Below, piece by piece: positions 10,911 to 22,200 of a stretch of 64,000 nucleotides of DNA. The notes under the pieces are model-generated. The model did not search any database. It was not told the origin of the DNA and saw nothing but the letters and a program-made list of their open reading frames with translations. Where the stretch lies: assembly GCA_963995505.1 (NCBI GenBank), contig OZ023187.1:7501-71500 (forward strand), given 5' to 3'. The DNA is from Hypericum androsaemum. Lineage: Eukaryota; Streptophyta; Magnoliopsida; Malpighiales; Hypericaceae. Numbering within the stretch: position 1 is the first letter of the stretch; the number at the start of each line of letters is the position of its first letter. Both the position numbers and the translations under genes were made by a program.

Positions 10911-11020
10911 TGGCTGCCAGAGGGGTTGGTCTCTACGACCACCCCTCCGGTTTCGCTATGTTTTAATTAATTTTTCCCTCGGCTAGGGCTTCGAGTTCCA
11001 CCACCGTCGCTGCTGTTCCG

Positions 11021-13061
11021 ATGTCTTCAACGGCCTCGTTGAGATCCTCAGATGGAGGTTTTCAGCCGCCGTCGCTTAATCCCTGCCCTTCGCTAGGGAT
11101 GGATTCGCTTCAATCCAGCATCCTTCCTCTCCTTCACCAGTTCTTCATCTCCCTTGCCCCATTAGTCGGTTACCCTTCACAGGCGCTGGCTCGTGGGTTG
11201 ACAGTGGATGTGGGGCAGGCTGCGGAGGGTGCGAGGCCTACACCTTCAGGAGATATACAAGCTAGCAAAGATGGGGTTGCGGAGACTACTGTGACACCGA
11301 CTCCTAAGGCTCCAGCGGAGAACGCCATGAAGAAGATGTCCTACGCAGCCGCACTCCACCCGCGATCTGACCGGGTCCAAGAAGGTACGTATATTAAGCC
11401 AGTCTTCGATGGCGAGCATATGGTCGTTGAATTGGATGCAGATAGATCATCAGTTTGTGCAAATTTTGGGAAGCGCGCTTTGATTGGAAGGTTAGTGATG
11501 CCGAGAGGCACCAAACCTTGCTCAACATTTGACTTGAAAGCTGCTATCTCCAAAGTTTGGTCTGTGCAAGCGTGGAAGTTGCTTCCTCTTGGCCTAGGGT
11601 ACTTTGGTTTTCAGTTTGAGAAGGAGCAAGATAAGGACGTGGTCTGGAGCTCTTCTGATTGGAGACTTCCTCAGGGATGTCTTTACTTGCAGCCATGGGT
11701 ACCCTATTTTAAGCCCACGAAGGTTTCCTCGACTCTCACAAAGGTATGGATTACATTAGGGGGGTTGAGCATGGAGCATGTCGCTAATGATATCATACTT
11801 GGGCTAGCTGCGGCCATTGGTAACCCCATTAGATCAGACTTGACTGCACTAAAAAGGTTTAATGGCGCTTTGGTACGGGTTTTGGTGGAACTAGACATGT
11901 CCAAGCCTCGTCGGAATGAAGCTTGAGGAGGGCATGGTATTAGTTGATGTGGTGTACGAGAATTTACCTCTTTTCTGCGAGCATTGCAAAATCATTGGCC
12001 ATGATTTAGACTCTTGCCGAAAACTGCACCCACGGGTTGAGGGTCCAAAGAGGTCTGTGGGGAAGCAGGTGTGGCAACAAAAGAATGAGTGCTCCCCTAG
12101 TTCACCAACCAGCATTGAAGTTGAGGAGTGCTCATCTCTTGCCCTTATTACTGTATTGGAAAATTTTGTGCAACAGGTAGTACGCGAAGAGGAGGATCAA
12201 GAGGATGGTGATTCGGTGGTACTTCAGGTCCCTGATGATGCGAGGGAAGAGGGTGAAACTCTACCTGGTGACAAAGAGGGTGAAACTCTTCCGGGTGATA
12301 AATGTTCTCCATTAAGTACAGGTCAGAATGATTTGGTCCAGTTGATGGTACTTGATGAAGTTCCTAAGCAGTCTCCAATGCCAAGTACAAATAACTTAGA
12401 GGGGGATTGTGGTGTAATGATTGAGGAGGTTTCGCCCTCCCAAGATACATGTCAGGTATCTTTAGGCCCGGTTATAATAGAGCCGTTGACGCCAGCTTCA
12501 CATGTGACTGACTCATCGGGTTCTAAACCTAGGTCATCATCGGGCAAGAAAAAGGGGCGCAAGAATGGCCCTTCCTCGGCGGAGTTATTGGCATCACTGT
12601 CTCCTGAGGATTTGGCAATAGTTGAAGCTAGGAAGGCAGCATATGTTGCAGCGGGCGGGATTTTACCTACTAGCTCATTCAGTTCAAAGAGCTCCAAGCA
12701 TAAAGGTTTGAAACCGGGTTTCCTTGGCAAGGGAACCCCAATAATAACGGGACCGTCCACATCTATTTTGGGCAGCGCCTCTGCTTTACCCACTACAGAT
12801 CCCATGCCTATCCCAGGTCAAGAGGGCAATGGGGTCGTTGTTTTTTCTGACAACGATGATCTTCCGGACTCGTTGAAGTACATGGGTTCGATTACGAAGA
12901 AGATGAAGAACAATTGGGCGTACGAGGCGGATTCTCAGCCGGACATGGAAGAATCACATCTACCACCTGCCAAGAACACTCGCTTTCAAGCGAGGAAGCA
13001 GGCTGGGACTTCCTATGCCAGTAAGGATCTAAGTTGGCTGGAGTATGAGGTGGACTTTTGA
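11021..13061 (+). pseudogene. ORF1 of copy F (DUF4283, zinc knuckle), one frameshift
   Basis: It starts at ATG 11,021 after the CT-rich leader. DUF4283 is recognisable at about 11,390-11,905 (KPCSTFDLK, LGLGYFGFQF, LQPWVPYFKPTK). A one-base frameshift near 11,920 separates it from the remainder (from 11,916 onward in the next frame), which has the zinc knuckle CEHCKIIGHDLDSC and a long acidic, low-complexity tail with a Lys-rich patch (SGKKKGRKNG) near 12,545. It lacks the LCxxLNLPQ motif repeats of the main family. The stop is TGA at 13,059-13,061. The role would be RNA binding and chaperoning during retrotransposition. Confidence 0.85.
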
Positions 13062-13278
13062 TGCGCCGCGTTTGATCGCTTTAGATCATTGTTTCCCTCA
13101 TCGACCTCGCTATCCCTCAAGTTTGTAGGGTCGAGTTCTTCTTTATGGCGATAGGCTTGCTGTTTTGCGGTTTCCTATTCGGCCTTTGTGTTTGGCTTCC
13201 CTTCTGCTTTCTTTTTCCCTTCCTGTAACTTTTTCGTTTTTTTGAGTAATAAAGTTTCTTTTCGCCAAAAAAAAAAAA

Positions 13279-13364
13279 CCCTAAACCCTAAACCCTAAAC
13301 CCTAAACCCTAAACCCTAAACCCTAAACCCTAAACCCTAAACCCTAAACCCTAAACCCTAAACC
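13279..13364 (+). repeat. Telomeric repeat T4 (CCCTAAA)12
   Basis: Twelve perfect units between the 12-A tail of copy F and the truncated 5' end of copy E. Confidence 0.97.
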
Positions 13365-15217
13365 TGATAAGACCGGGATCCCCGAAAACATGCGCCACCT
13401 ATGCATTTTCCCTGTATCAGACTATCGGGAAAATGGCAAATGGCTGATTCAGAGGGATTTTCTGAACTCCTTCCCGCACATTGTAGAGGACCTGCAAAAA
13501 TACTGCCTAGGGCCTCCTGATTCTGAACACATGGTGTGGACTCCCTCGTCAGACGGTCGCCTCACTTCCAGGGCGGCATTCGAGCACTTGCGACCCACTT
13601 TCCTCAAAACTAGCTGGGGCAAGTGGATTTGGGCCAGATTCATCCCTCCTCGCAGGTCAATTGTCACCTGGCGAGCTATTCATGGAGCTCTTCCCACCTC
13701 GGAATCTCTACGCAGGCGCAGGGGCTTCACCGGACCTTCTATTTGTTTTCTCTGCAGGAATCACACGGAAGAGCTTGATCACATTTTAGGGGCCTGCACC
13801 TACTCGACATCGCTCTGGAAAAAACTTTTTGGAGTTTTTCACATCCCGTGGCGAGACCCCACCAGTTTCACTGATTTGCTCGTACAGGCAATGAAGGCGA
13901 CTTCCAGCCCACAGCTTCTAGCACTGTGGAGAACTGCATTCATATCTTGTGCCTGGGTCATCTGGTCGGAACGCAACCAGCGGATTTTTGACAACAAGTG
14001 CCACTCCCTGGACTCAGTGATGACACTCCTCAGGAACCTTGTAGCGGAAACTGAAGTTATGGATATCGGCCACTCTTACGGTTCACAGGACGAACTCTCC
14101 ACTTTGCTCTTCTTTCGGGTGACCCCTCGACCAGGTAAAGCCCCGGTGATCAAAGAAGTTTTCTGGCATTGCCCTCTCCCGACCTGGATCAAATGCAACA
14201 CCGATGGTAGCGCTGAGGGAGCTCCCGGTCCCTCCTCGGCTGCTGGGGTCTTCCGGAACCATCGTGGGTTTGTCTGTGGTTGTTTTGTGCAGCATCTAGG
14301 ATATGGTCACGCTTTCGAAGCGGAACTAACTGCTGCCATGTTTACGACTGAGATTGCACATCATAATCGATGGCTGCACTTATGGCTGGAGACGGACTCC
14401 ACATACGTCCTCCATCTCTTTCAAGCTCGTAATGCGGTGGTCCCTTGGCGCTTCAGAAACAGGTGGGCCAACATTCAAAGACTTCGAGCTGACATGCATT
14501 TTAGGGTCTCCCACATCTTTCGTGAAGGTAACGCGGCTGCCGACGCGATGACCAAAATTCCGATAAGTGGCTGGTGGTCGAACTTCCCACAGGAGCTGCT
14601 AAGACACATTGGAAGGGATCTTTCCGGAATGCCCTTCCACCGTTTCGTTCCGTAATCTTTGCTTTTGTCTATTTTGTTTTTGTGCTGGTTGTCTTGTAAT
14701 AGGGCTTAGCAACTCTAACGGGATTGGTGCTCTTTTTCCCTATCGTTTGGCGGCGATAGGTTTTTACTGAGGCCCCCGGTTGCAACCGTTCACGCTAGGT
14801 GTTCGGGATGGTCTCGCTTTCCCTCCTCGGGTGGTAGGGTGGGAGGAACCCTTACAGGGGTTAACTCGAGGATAGGTCTCCATTTAGGTTTTTGGCCTCT
14901 CGGCTATTGTCGGGAGGGCGAAGCCCCAGACGGCCGACTTGTGGACTCCGCTGGGTTAGTTGATAGGCGACGTTTCTCCTACCTGTTGGCAGGAGGCGTC
15001 ACTCCGACGGCCCGGTTTGTGGGTTTCCGCGGAGTAGGATTTAGAGTCTCGGGCTCTCGCAGGATCTCTTGATCCTGGGACCCCACCCTTTTGACTGCCC
15101 AGTTTGTGGGACCAGCAGGGGTAGGTCTTAGGTTTCTTTGCTTTCTCGCTGCCCTGTAACTTTTCTTTTTCTTAATATATCTCGGGTACTTTTTCGCCAA
15201 AAAAAAAAAAAAAAAAA
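13365..15217 (+). mobile_element. LINE copy E, 5'-truncated
   Basis: It begins within ORF2 after the reverse-transcriptase domain (DKTGIPENMRH), continues to the ORF2 stop at 14,655 and through a full 3' UTR with hairpin 1 (14,739-14,760), and ends in an unusually long tail of 19 A (15,199-15,217). It is flanked by T4 and T5. It is close to copy A in the coding part and to copy C in the UTR. Confidence 0.94.
13366..14655 (+). CDS. LINE ORF2 C-terminal fragment, uninterrupted
   Basis: A 430-codon open frame, truncated at its 5' end by the insertion itself, so it has no native start; the first in-frame ATG is at 13,390. It encodes the region after the RT palm: the zf-RVT finger (CFLCRNHTEELDH, with a distal Cys) and RNase H with its acidic residues intact (CNTDGS, AFEAEL, ETDST, GNAAAD). 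It ends FHRFVP, TAA at 14,653-14,655. It could not support retrotransposition. Its intactness probably reflects youth rather than selection. Confidence 0.88.
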   Translation, partial: DKTGIPENMRHLCIFPVSDYRENGKWLIQRDFLNSFPHIVEDLQKYCLGPPDSEHMVWTPSSDGRLTSRAAFEHLRPTFLKTSWGKWIWARFIPPRRSIVTWRAIHGALPTSESLRRRRGFTGPSICFLCRNHTEELDHILGACTYSTSLWKKLFGVFHIPWRDPTSFTDLLVQAMKATSSPQLLALWRTAFISCAWVIWSERNQRIFDNKCHSLDSVMTLLRNLVAETEVMDIGHSYGSQDELSTLLFFRVTPRPGKAPVIKEVFWHCPLPTWIKCNTDGSAEGAPGPSSAAGVFRNHRGFVCGCFVQHLGYGHAFEAELTAAMFTTEIAHHNRWLHLWLETDSTYVLHLFQARNAVVPWRFRNRWANIQRLRADMHFRVSHIFREGNAAADAMTKIPISGWWSNFPQELLRHIGRDLSGMPFHRFVP

Positions 15218-15255
15218 CCCCTAAACCCTAAACCCTAAACCCTAAACCCTAAACC
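15218..15255 (+). repeat. Telomeric repeat T5 (CCCTAAA)5
   Basis: About five units (the first preceded by one extra C) between the 19-A tail of copy E and the A-rich 5' end of copy D. Confidence 0.93.
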
Positions 15256-15324
15256 AAACAAAACCGAAACAGAAACCCCAAACCAAAAAAAAAAAAAAAA
15301 ATTTCGGCGATTTTTGGGCGATCG

Positions 15325-15342
15325 TTGACTTTTTTGTTGACC
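15325..15342 (+). promoter_or_regulatory. Paired W-box-like sites in LINE 5' UTR
   Basis: TTGACT (15,325-15,330) and TTGACC (15,337-15,342) lie 12 bp apart start to start. The same pair with the same spacing is in copy K (39,377 and 39,389) and its inverted twin (reverse complements at 53,381 and 53,393). Both fit the WRKY W-box consensus TTGAC[C/T]. They may be part of an internal promoter; this is inference from a short motif. Confidence 0.4.
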
Positions 15343-15423
15343 GGTAGCCACCGCCGGAAAAACGGGGCCGCCGGCCATAGCGCGGCCGCCACCGGACCCT
15401 GGCAACCTCCCGATGCTCCCTGT

Positions 15424-16053
15424 GTTGAGTTTTCCGAGTGGGTACGCCGAATCCGAGCTAGATCTACATTCTCAATTTCTGGGTTTTCCGGGCACTGTTC
15501 ATCGTAGCTACGGCCCGCCACCGTCCGCAGCTGCCGCCGCGGCGCTCCACCCACATCGGCTCTAGGACCTCTTGGCGACCCTCCCTACGTCGTCCCTTTG
15601 GAGTGGGTACCCTTCAACGGTTCTCCCGACTCCGACCCTGTCGAGCGGCAACGTTTTTCCACTCACCGCCGTCGCGACGCCTAGCCACCTCACCGCCGTT
15701 CGGCCATCAGCTCTTGGTAACCCGGTGGTGCGCCCCTCGTTGAGTTTTCCGAGCGGGTACTCCGGTTTAGCTCCGGAACTCCAACCTGCGACTTTGGGTT
15801 TTTCGGGAACTGTTCATCGACCCCCTCAACCGCCGCCGTCTGACTCAGCCGCCGCGGCGCTACACCTCCATCGGCTCCATGACCTCATGACGACACACCC
15901 TACGATGCCCTCCTGGAGTGGACAACCACAGATGGCGCCCCCGACTTTGTACCCGCCGCCGTGTTTGAAGCTGCCCGCCTCACTTTCTGCAAGCCCTTGG
16001 CCCGGCTCTGTGGCCTGCTCTGCGGTTCCTAACGAAGACAGGCGCCCCCTGCA
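15424..16053 (+). repeat. 315-bp tandem duplication at the 5' end of copy D
   Basis: The segment starting GTTGAGTTTTCCGAG at 15,424 recurs at 15,739. The copies are diverged but share successive landmarks: TTTTTCGGGAACTGTTCATCG-like, CCGCCGCGGCGCT, ATCGGCTC and TGGAGTGG. The first copy has a TAG and a TTG where the second has the ORF1 start region, so the functional ATG is in the second unit. Copy B begins inside the second unit. Confidence 0.75.
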
Positions 16054-19000
16054 CGGTTGGTCCCTTGTCGAAGCTGACAATGCCTCACGAGCTCCTGCAG
16101 CTTCTGCTCCTCTCCCTAATCCGCCCTTGCCAGCTGCGGATTCATTGCAGCTGCAACACTCGGTTCTGGTCTCTCAGCTTGCGGATCGATCAACTCAACC
16201 GTCTGTGCAATCAAGCCTTGATCAACTTATTGATGTGGTTGCTTATTCGCTGAAGATTGTTCCTTCGTTTTCCATGGAAGATCTTTTGCGTTTGTGTGCC
16301 CCCTTCAACTTACCACAGGTTGCGATTTTTGCTGTGCTTTACGCGGCTAAGGAGCGCTCTCATAGCCCCCGCCCCCTGAGAGACCAAGGCTTCCCATCGC
16401 CGGCTGCATTATGTCATCAGCCCCTGCTGACGAACTCTGCTGCTGGTACTCCCGCGAGCGCCTGCTCGCCTCAGCTGCCGCCTAGCGAGGCCTCTCTTCC
16501 GCAGCATGGGGCGCCTTTCAGTGAAGTTTGCGAGCCCGCTGTCCCTGCTTTCGAAGCCCCTCGGCAGGCCGCCCCCCACGCTTGGCCTCTTCTCTCGAGG
16601 GACAAAAGCTACTCCGCGTCTGATACGCTGCAGCTGGCAGCCTCCTCTCAGGCCTCGCTTCCTCCTGCAACTCAACCGATTGGATCTTCGCCCTACATGG
16701 CTTACCCGTGCCTCGCGACGAGCTCCTCCATCGTTCCCATGTCTGCCGTGAAAGCCTCCTCGCCTCCACTTGCTGCGGATTTGGTTAATGCTGCCAGTAA
16801 TGTTGAGAAGAGTGGTGCCGTTGACAATAACAGCTGCTTCCTTGCTGCGGATGCTTTTGTTCGAACTTGTATCAGTTTGAACCTTCCTCAGGAGGTCTTG
16901 ATCGAAGTTTTGAAAGCGACCCATGCTCGATCGTTTCACGTCTCTGATTTTAGTGATTTACAGGTGCCTGTTCACGCTTCTTTGCTGCGGAAGGATCCCA
17001 TCCCATCCTAACAACCGGGTCCCGTCCTTATGGAGCCCAATTACGCTGCACTTCCTGCAGATTACTCGCACCCCCTTGCTGCCATCTTCTCGCAGCCGAC
17101 CAGCTCCTCTCCTAGCTCTCTCTCTGCTGCCGCTACAGCCACGGATTCACCTCAGATTACGGCGCCTGATGTAGCAATCGGGAACTCAAAGGCGCCTGCC
17201 CGCCCTCAACTCCCCGAGGCAGGCAGCTCGTTACAGCCGAGCTGCTCCTACCCCTCCTCTCTTCGCGAGGCAGCAGCAGCGCCGGTGCCTACTTACTCCG
17301 AACATGCGGTGCAAGCTGCTGCGATCCCAGCTCCTCCACAGGCCAACGGAAAGCTCTCTCTCCTTGATGACGTTTTAAACGGATGCTCACAACTTAACTT
17401 GCCTAAGGATGTGCTTCTATATGTCCTCAAAGCTGCCCAAGAAAGCTTTTCTCGCACTCCAATCTCATCTAATGAGCTGATGGCAGCTCAACCTACTTCT
17501 ACGGCTACCTCGCAACCCCCCCCGGCAGCGGCACAACCTTCCTATGCTGCACTAGCACAAACTCAGCCCGGGGGTTGGTCCTACAGCGGTAAAAATCTTA
17601 AACCTGTTCTTAAAGGTGATCGTTATGCGGTTGTCTGCAATAAGGAAAGATCGTCTATTTGCGATAATTTTGGTAGGCGAGCATTTATTGCCCGTTTAAT
17701 CACTCCTAAAGGTTCTAAGCCCTGCTCCTCTTTTGATTTGCGAGGTGACCTCGCCAAGCTGTGGAATGTCTCAAACTGGAATATGATCTCCCTGGGACTT
17801 GGATATTTTGGCTTCTTCTTCAAGAATGAAATTGATAAGAACAAGATCTGGGCCATTTCGTCCTGGAAGTCTAAATATGGAAACATCTTCCTTCAACCAT
17901 GGACTCCGCTCTTCAAGCCCGCCAAAGTGACCTCTTCGAAGGCCAAAATTTGGATCAAATTGATTGGTCTTGCTATGGAACGTGTAGCTTCTGACATCAT
18001 TTTCGGCATTGCTGAAGCAGTGGGCGACCCCGTCAGGGTGGACTCGGAAGCTCTCAACCGCTCCAACGGTATTAATGTGCGAGTCCTGGTGGAAGTGGAC
18101 TTCACCAAGACAATCCCCAATCAAGTCCTTCTGGAGCTTACTAATGGAAGCATTGTCATTGATATTGTTATTGAAGAAATGCCTAAATTTTGTGATCACT
18201 GTCATATCATTGGCCACACTCGCTCTGTCTGCAGGAAACTTCATCCCCCACACACAGGGGACTTTGTCCGCCGAAGCGAGACCTCGAGAGGAAAGGCGCC
18301 TCTTCAGGCATCTGGGCACATCTCTCACACCACCAAGGAAAATCCTGGTAAGGACAAGAGCAGATGGCAGATGAAAGCCAATCAGCGTACTCCCTTCACT
18401 CAGGCTGGTAAAAATCAGGCAACTGGAGGAGCCTCCACCTCCAACGCTTTTGAAGCTCTAACTGAAGATGCCGACCCCCCACCACAGATTCTGGAGCCCC
18501 CCACTGCTCCCGAGTCTTCTCCCGGAGAACGACCAAGTATCATTGGTGAGCCCAGACTTTCACCCACCTCCCCTGCTCCCCAGGACGCAGCGCTATCTCC
18601 TTCACAGTTTACCAACTCCCCAGACTTTGTGGCCAGAAACCTGGAAGAAATTGACCGCGAGAAAAACCGGCATACAACAGCACAGTGTAATAAATCATGC
18701 CCTTCTGTTACTACTGGGCAAGCCACTCCGGATGACTCTGTTTCCGCCTATCCGGGTTGTCCAATCGTTCTGGACCAGGACATCCCCGACCAAGCTTTGG
18801 CTGATTTTTCTGTACAGTTTCCTAATGATCTCCCTGACAGTTTATCTGGGGAATTTGTTTCTACAGATGTGAATTTGGTCTCTGATCTTGACATCCCGGA
18901 CCAGGATTTGGCTGCCTTCTCGGAACAGGGGATCAATGGTTCAGATCAAAGCTTACCAGATGAACAGGTCCATGCAGACAATTGCCAAGGTAGCTTATCC

Positions 19001-19216
19001 GAGTCTGCTCTGCCCATACCGGCAGTTCCTACTTCTGGCATGACAGTTACTGATAACAGGAACTCTCCTCAGTTGAGATTCATGTCCGATGTTGCATCTG
19101 GCTGCACGGAACAAGCAGCAAACTCCTCGACCAACACTACCTCGCACAGGACTCGAAGCCAAACTTCACGACAGTCAAAGTCGTCAATCAATGACTTGCC
19201 CCCCCGGGCGCCATGA
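15887..19216 (+). pseudogene. LINE ORF1 of copy D, one nonsense codon
   Basis: A frame of about 1,110 codons starting at ATG 15,887, homologous to the copy B start. It is broken only by TAA at 17,009-17,011. The N-terminal region has three LCxxLNLPQ-type motifs (near 16,283, 16,856 and 17,369). DUF4283 follows at about 17,580-18,185, then a zinc knuckle starting at Cys codon 18,191, a basic stretch, and an acidic tail with two DIPDQDLA-like motifs (near 18,775 and 18,890). It ends at TGA 19,214-19,216, overlapping the ORF2 ATG by ATGA. The protein is expected to coat the element RNA. The stop could be a recent mutation; the sequence on both sides remains open and conserved with copies B and I. 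Confidence 0.9.
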
Positions 19217-22200
19217 AGGTCCTCTTCTGGAACATACGGGGTATCGGGAATGAGCACTCCCGGACCCAACTCAGGGAGCATTGTCTGAAACATAAACCTC
19301 TCTGGTTAGCTATTGCAGAACCTATGGTGCCTGTTGACACAGTATATGAACGTTTTTGGATCTCCCTGGGATACAGGCTCATTGGGATCAATGGAAGAGC
19401 AGGTAAACTTCCTAGCATTTGGGTCTTTACCAGACAACCAGCAGGTTCGATGGAGAAAATTGTGCTCTCTTCCTCTCAGGCTATGGTTTTCCAGACAACT
19501 TGGCGGCAGCACACTTTACTGATTGGCTTCATCTATGCTCACGTCAACTACTCTACACGACGCAAGCTCTGGGATGACCTAATGGAACTTCCCACTATGC
19601 CCACGTTGTTAATTGGTGATTTTAATGCTGTGTTGGGTGCTCACGAGAGAATGAGTCGCTGTCTCCCAAACCCTCGCTCCTGTTTTGACTTTCAGGCTTT
19701 CATCAGTGTATGTGAGCTCATGGACGTCCCCCTCTCAGGCAGCAAGTACACATACTCAAATGGGAAATATGCAGGGAACTACATGGAATCCAGAATTGAT
19801 CGAGCACTGACTTCCTGCTCCTTCATGGACCTCTGGCTTACAGTGAAGTGCTTTGCTCTTTTTCGTAACACTTCTGACCACAAGCCTTTACTTTTGGATT
19901 GTCAGGAAGATCAGGTTTCTCTGGGAGCCCGACCTTTTCGTTATCAAAACATGTGGTCCAAGCACGATGATTTCCTGCAGGTGATCCGTTCAAGCTGGGC
20001 AATGCCCCCCAACTCTCCAAATGCCATGTGCTCTCTGATGAACAAACTGCGCAGGCTCAAACGCACTCTCCAAGCTTGGAACCGTGAGTCATTTGGTGAC
20101 ATCAGACACAACCTGGATCTTTCTTACGCCCAAGTTGAGCTCGCTCAAACCAGAATAGAAGACTTTGGTCCGCTGGACGATCTTGTACTGAACGAGGCGG
20201 CTGCCTTGAGAAAGTACAATGTTATTCTGGAACAGCACAGTCTCTTTCTCAGACAGCAAGCTCGTATCTCGTGGCTGCAAAATGGTGATCGCAACACCTC
20301 CTTCTTCCACAGGAGTGTACAGATTAGAAGAAGTTGTCTTGGTATTAATGCTCTTATGATTGATGGCATTATCACTGAGGACAAATCTAGGATCCGTGAC
20401 CACATTGTATCTTATTATCAGGACCTTTTTTCTGATTCGCAGCAGGTTCCTATTTCCTCTTCACTGATTAATCGTTTGATCTCCCCGGAGGTGTCTGCTG
20501 AACAGAATGATGATCTCCTTCGTGTTCCCTCGCCTGAGGAGGTGCGGAACACGGTTTTGGATATGGATCCCGACAGTGCCCCGGGTCCGGATGGGTTTAG
20601 TGGACACTTCTTCCAATCCGCTTGGACGATCATTGGCTCGGATGTTTCTACTGCTGTGCAGGACTTCTTTTTGCAGGGGATTCTTCCTGACAGGCTAAAT
20701 TCGAATTTTGTTGTCCTGATTCCCAAGTTTCAGGGGGCTATCAAAGTGGAAGACTACAGACCCATTGTCCTGGGTAACTTTCTGTACAAAGTGGTGACCA
20801 AGATTCTGGCCTCTCGTTTTGGTCTTATTATCTCGCAGCTGCTCACCCATCATCAGTTCGGCTTTGTCCCCGGGAGAAGAATTCACGATTGCTTGGCACT
20901 GGCATCGGAGGGAATTAACTGCCTTGACAGAAGAAGAAGCACAGGGAACATGGCCATCAAAGTGGATATTAGGAAGGCTTTCGACACGCTTAACTGGAAT
21001 TTCCTCCTGGAGGTTCTAAACAGATGGGGCTTCTCTCCCACCTTCCTCACCATGATTAGGAACATTCTGAGCTCTGCCATGCTTTCAATCCTCATTGACG
21101 GGATCCCGGCTGGATATTTCAGCTGTTCACGGGGAGTGCGACAGGGGGACCCGCTCTCCCCTCTCCTTTTTATAGCGGCAGAAGAGGTTTTCAGCAGACG
21201 ACTTCAGGAAGCGGCTGCCACTAATGAACTGCAATGCTTCAAAGCAGGGAGAAGCTCTCTTTTCCCCTCTCACCTCTTATATGCTGATGATGTTATTGTC
21301 TTCTGCAAGGCAACCACTGGTAATTGTAGAACTATTCTGTCCATCCTCCAGGAATATGCGGACAGCTCGGGTCAGTTCTACAACCCAACAAAGTCACGTG
21401 TTTACTTGGGAACTCACCTGGCTAGAAGAACCAGATCACACCTTCTTGCTACTCTTGGTATCTCTGAAGGCACACTCCCTTTCACTTACCTAGGGGTTCC
21501 ATTATTTCTGGGTCCGCCTCGACGCAGGTACTTGCAGGCACTGGCGGATGAAATCCTGACAAAATTCTCCCGCTGGAAAGGCACATCTTTATCCATGGCG
21601 GGGAGGGTCTGTTTGACCCAGTCAGTGATCCAAAGCTCCCTAACCCACTCGATGATGATTTACAAATGGCCAGCTGCACTCACTGAGCAGGTTGATGCTT
21701 GTATTCGGAATTTTGTCTGGACTGGAGACATTCATGGTCGGGGCACTTGCTCTATACCTTGGAAAAGGGTTTGTACTCCTCGAGAGGAAGGTGGTATTGG
21801 CCTTCGTTCCATTACTCACATGAATCTTGCCTTCTTGAACCGTTTATCCTGGAATATCATGTATGATCAGTCTGCCCACTATGATATGCTCAGAGACCGA
21901 CTTTATATGATCGATCCTCGCTCCTGAAGGGCTTCCGTCTATGCTACGAGGATATTCAGCAGGCATCGCGGATGATCATCGGGGAAGGCTCTTCGGCCAA
22001 CTTCTGGCTGGACAATTGGTTAGGATACAGCATCGCCGATAAGACAGGGATCCCTGATCACATGCGGCACCTCTGTGTTTTCTCTGTTTCAGATTACAGG
22101 GCTGATGGCAACTGGTTGATCCAGCGTGATTTTTTGAATGCCTTCCCCCACATCGTGGACGATCTTCTTCACTATCAGATGGGCCCCCCTCAGTCAGATC

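Larger units (their letters stand above)
10403..13278 (+). mobile_element. Copy F: ORF1-only non-autonomous LINE-like element
   Basis: A 2.9-kb element between T3 and T4, belonging to a family distinct from the other copies. It has a pyrimidine-rich 5' region (10,436-10,910), an ATG-initiated ORF1 (11,021-13,061) with DUF4283 and a zinc knuckle, and a short 3' UTR (13,062-13,266) with AATAAAG at about 13,248. It ends in TTTTCGCC plus 12 A (13,267-13,278). There is no endonuclease or reverse-transcriptase sequence. It resembles in organisation the half-L1 (HAL1) elements of mammals, and presumably depended on ORF2 of an autonomous relative. The TGATG at the end of ORF1 may be a relic of an ORF2 start. 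Confidence 0.85.

Noticed and set aside
10431..10970. Pro/Ser-rich open frame of 179 codons and its Gly/Glu-rich antisense frames
   Set aside because: They exist only because the sequence is a CT minisatellite without stop codons; there is no domain and no conservation.
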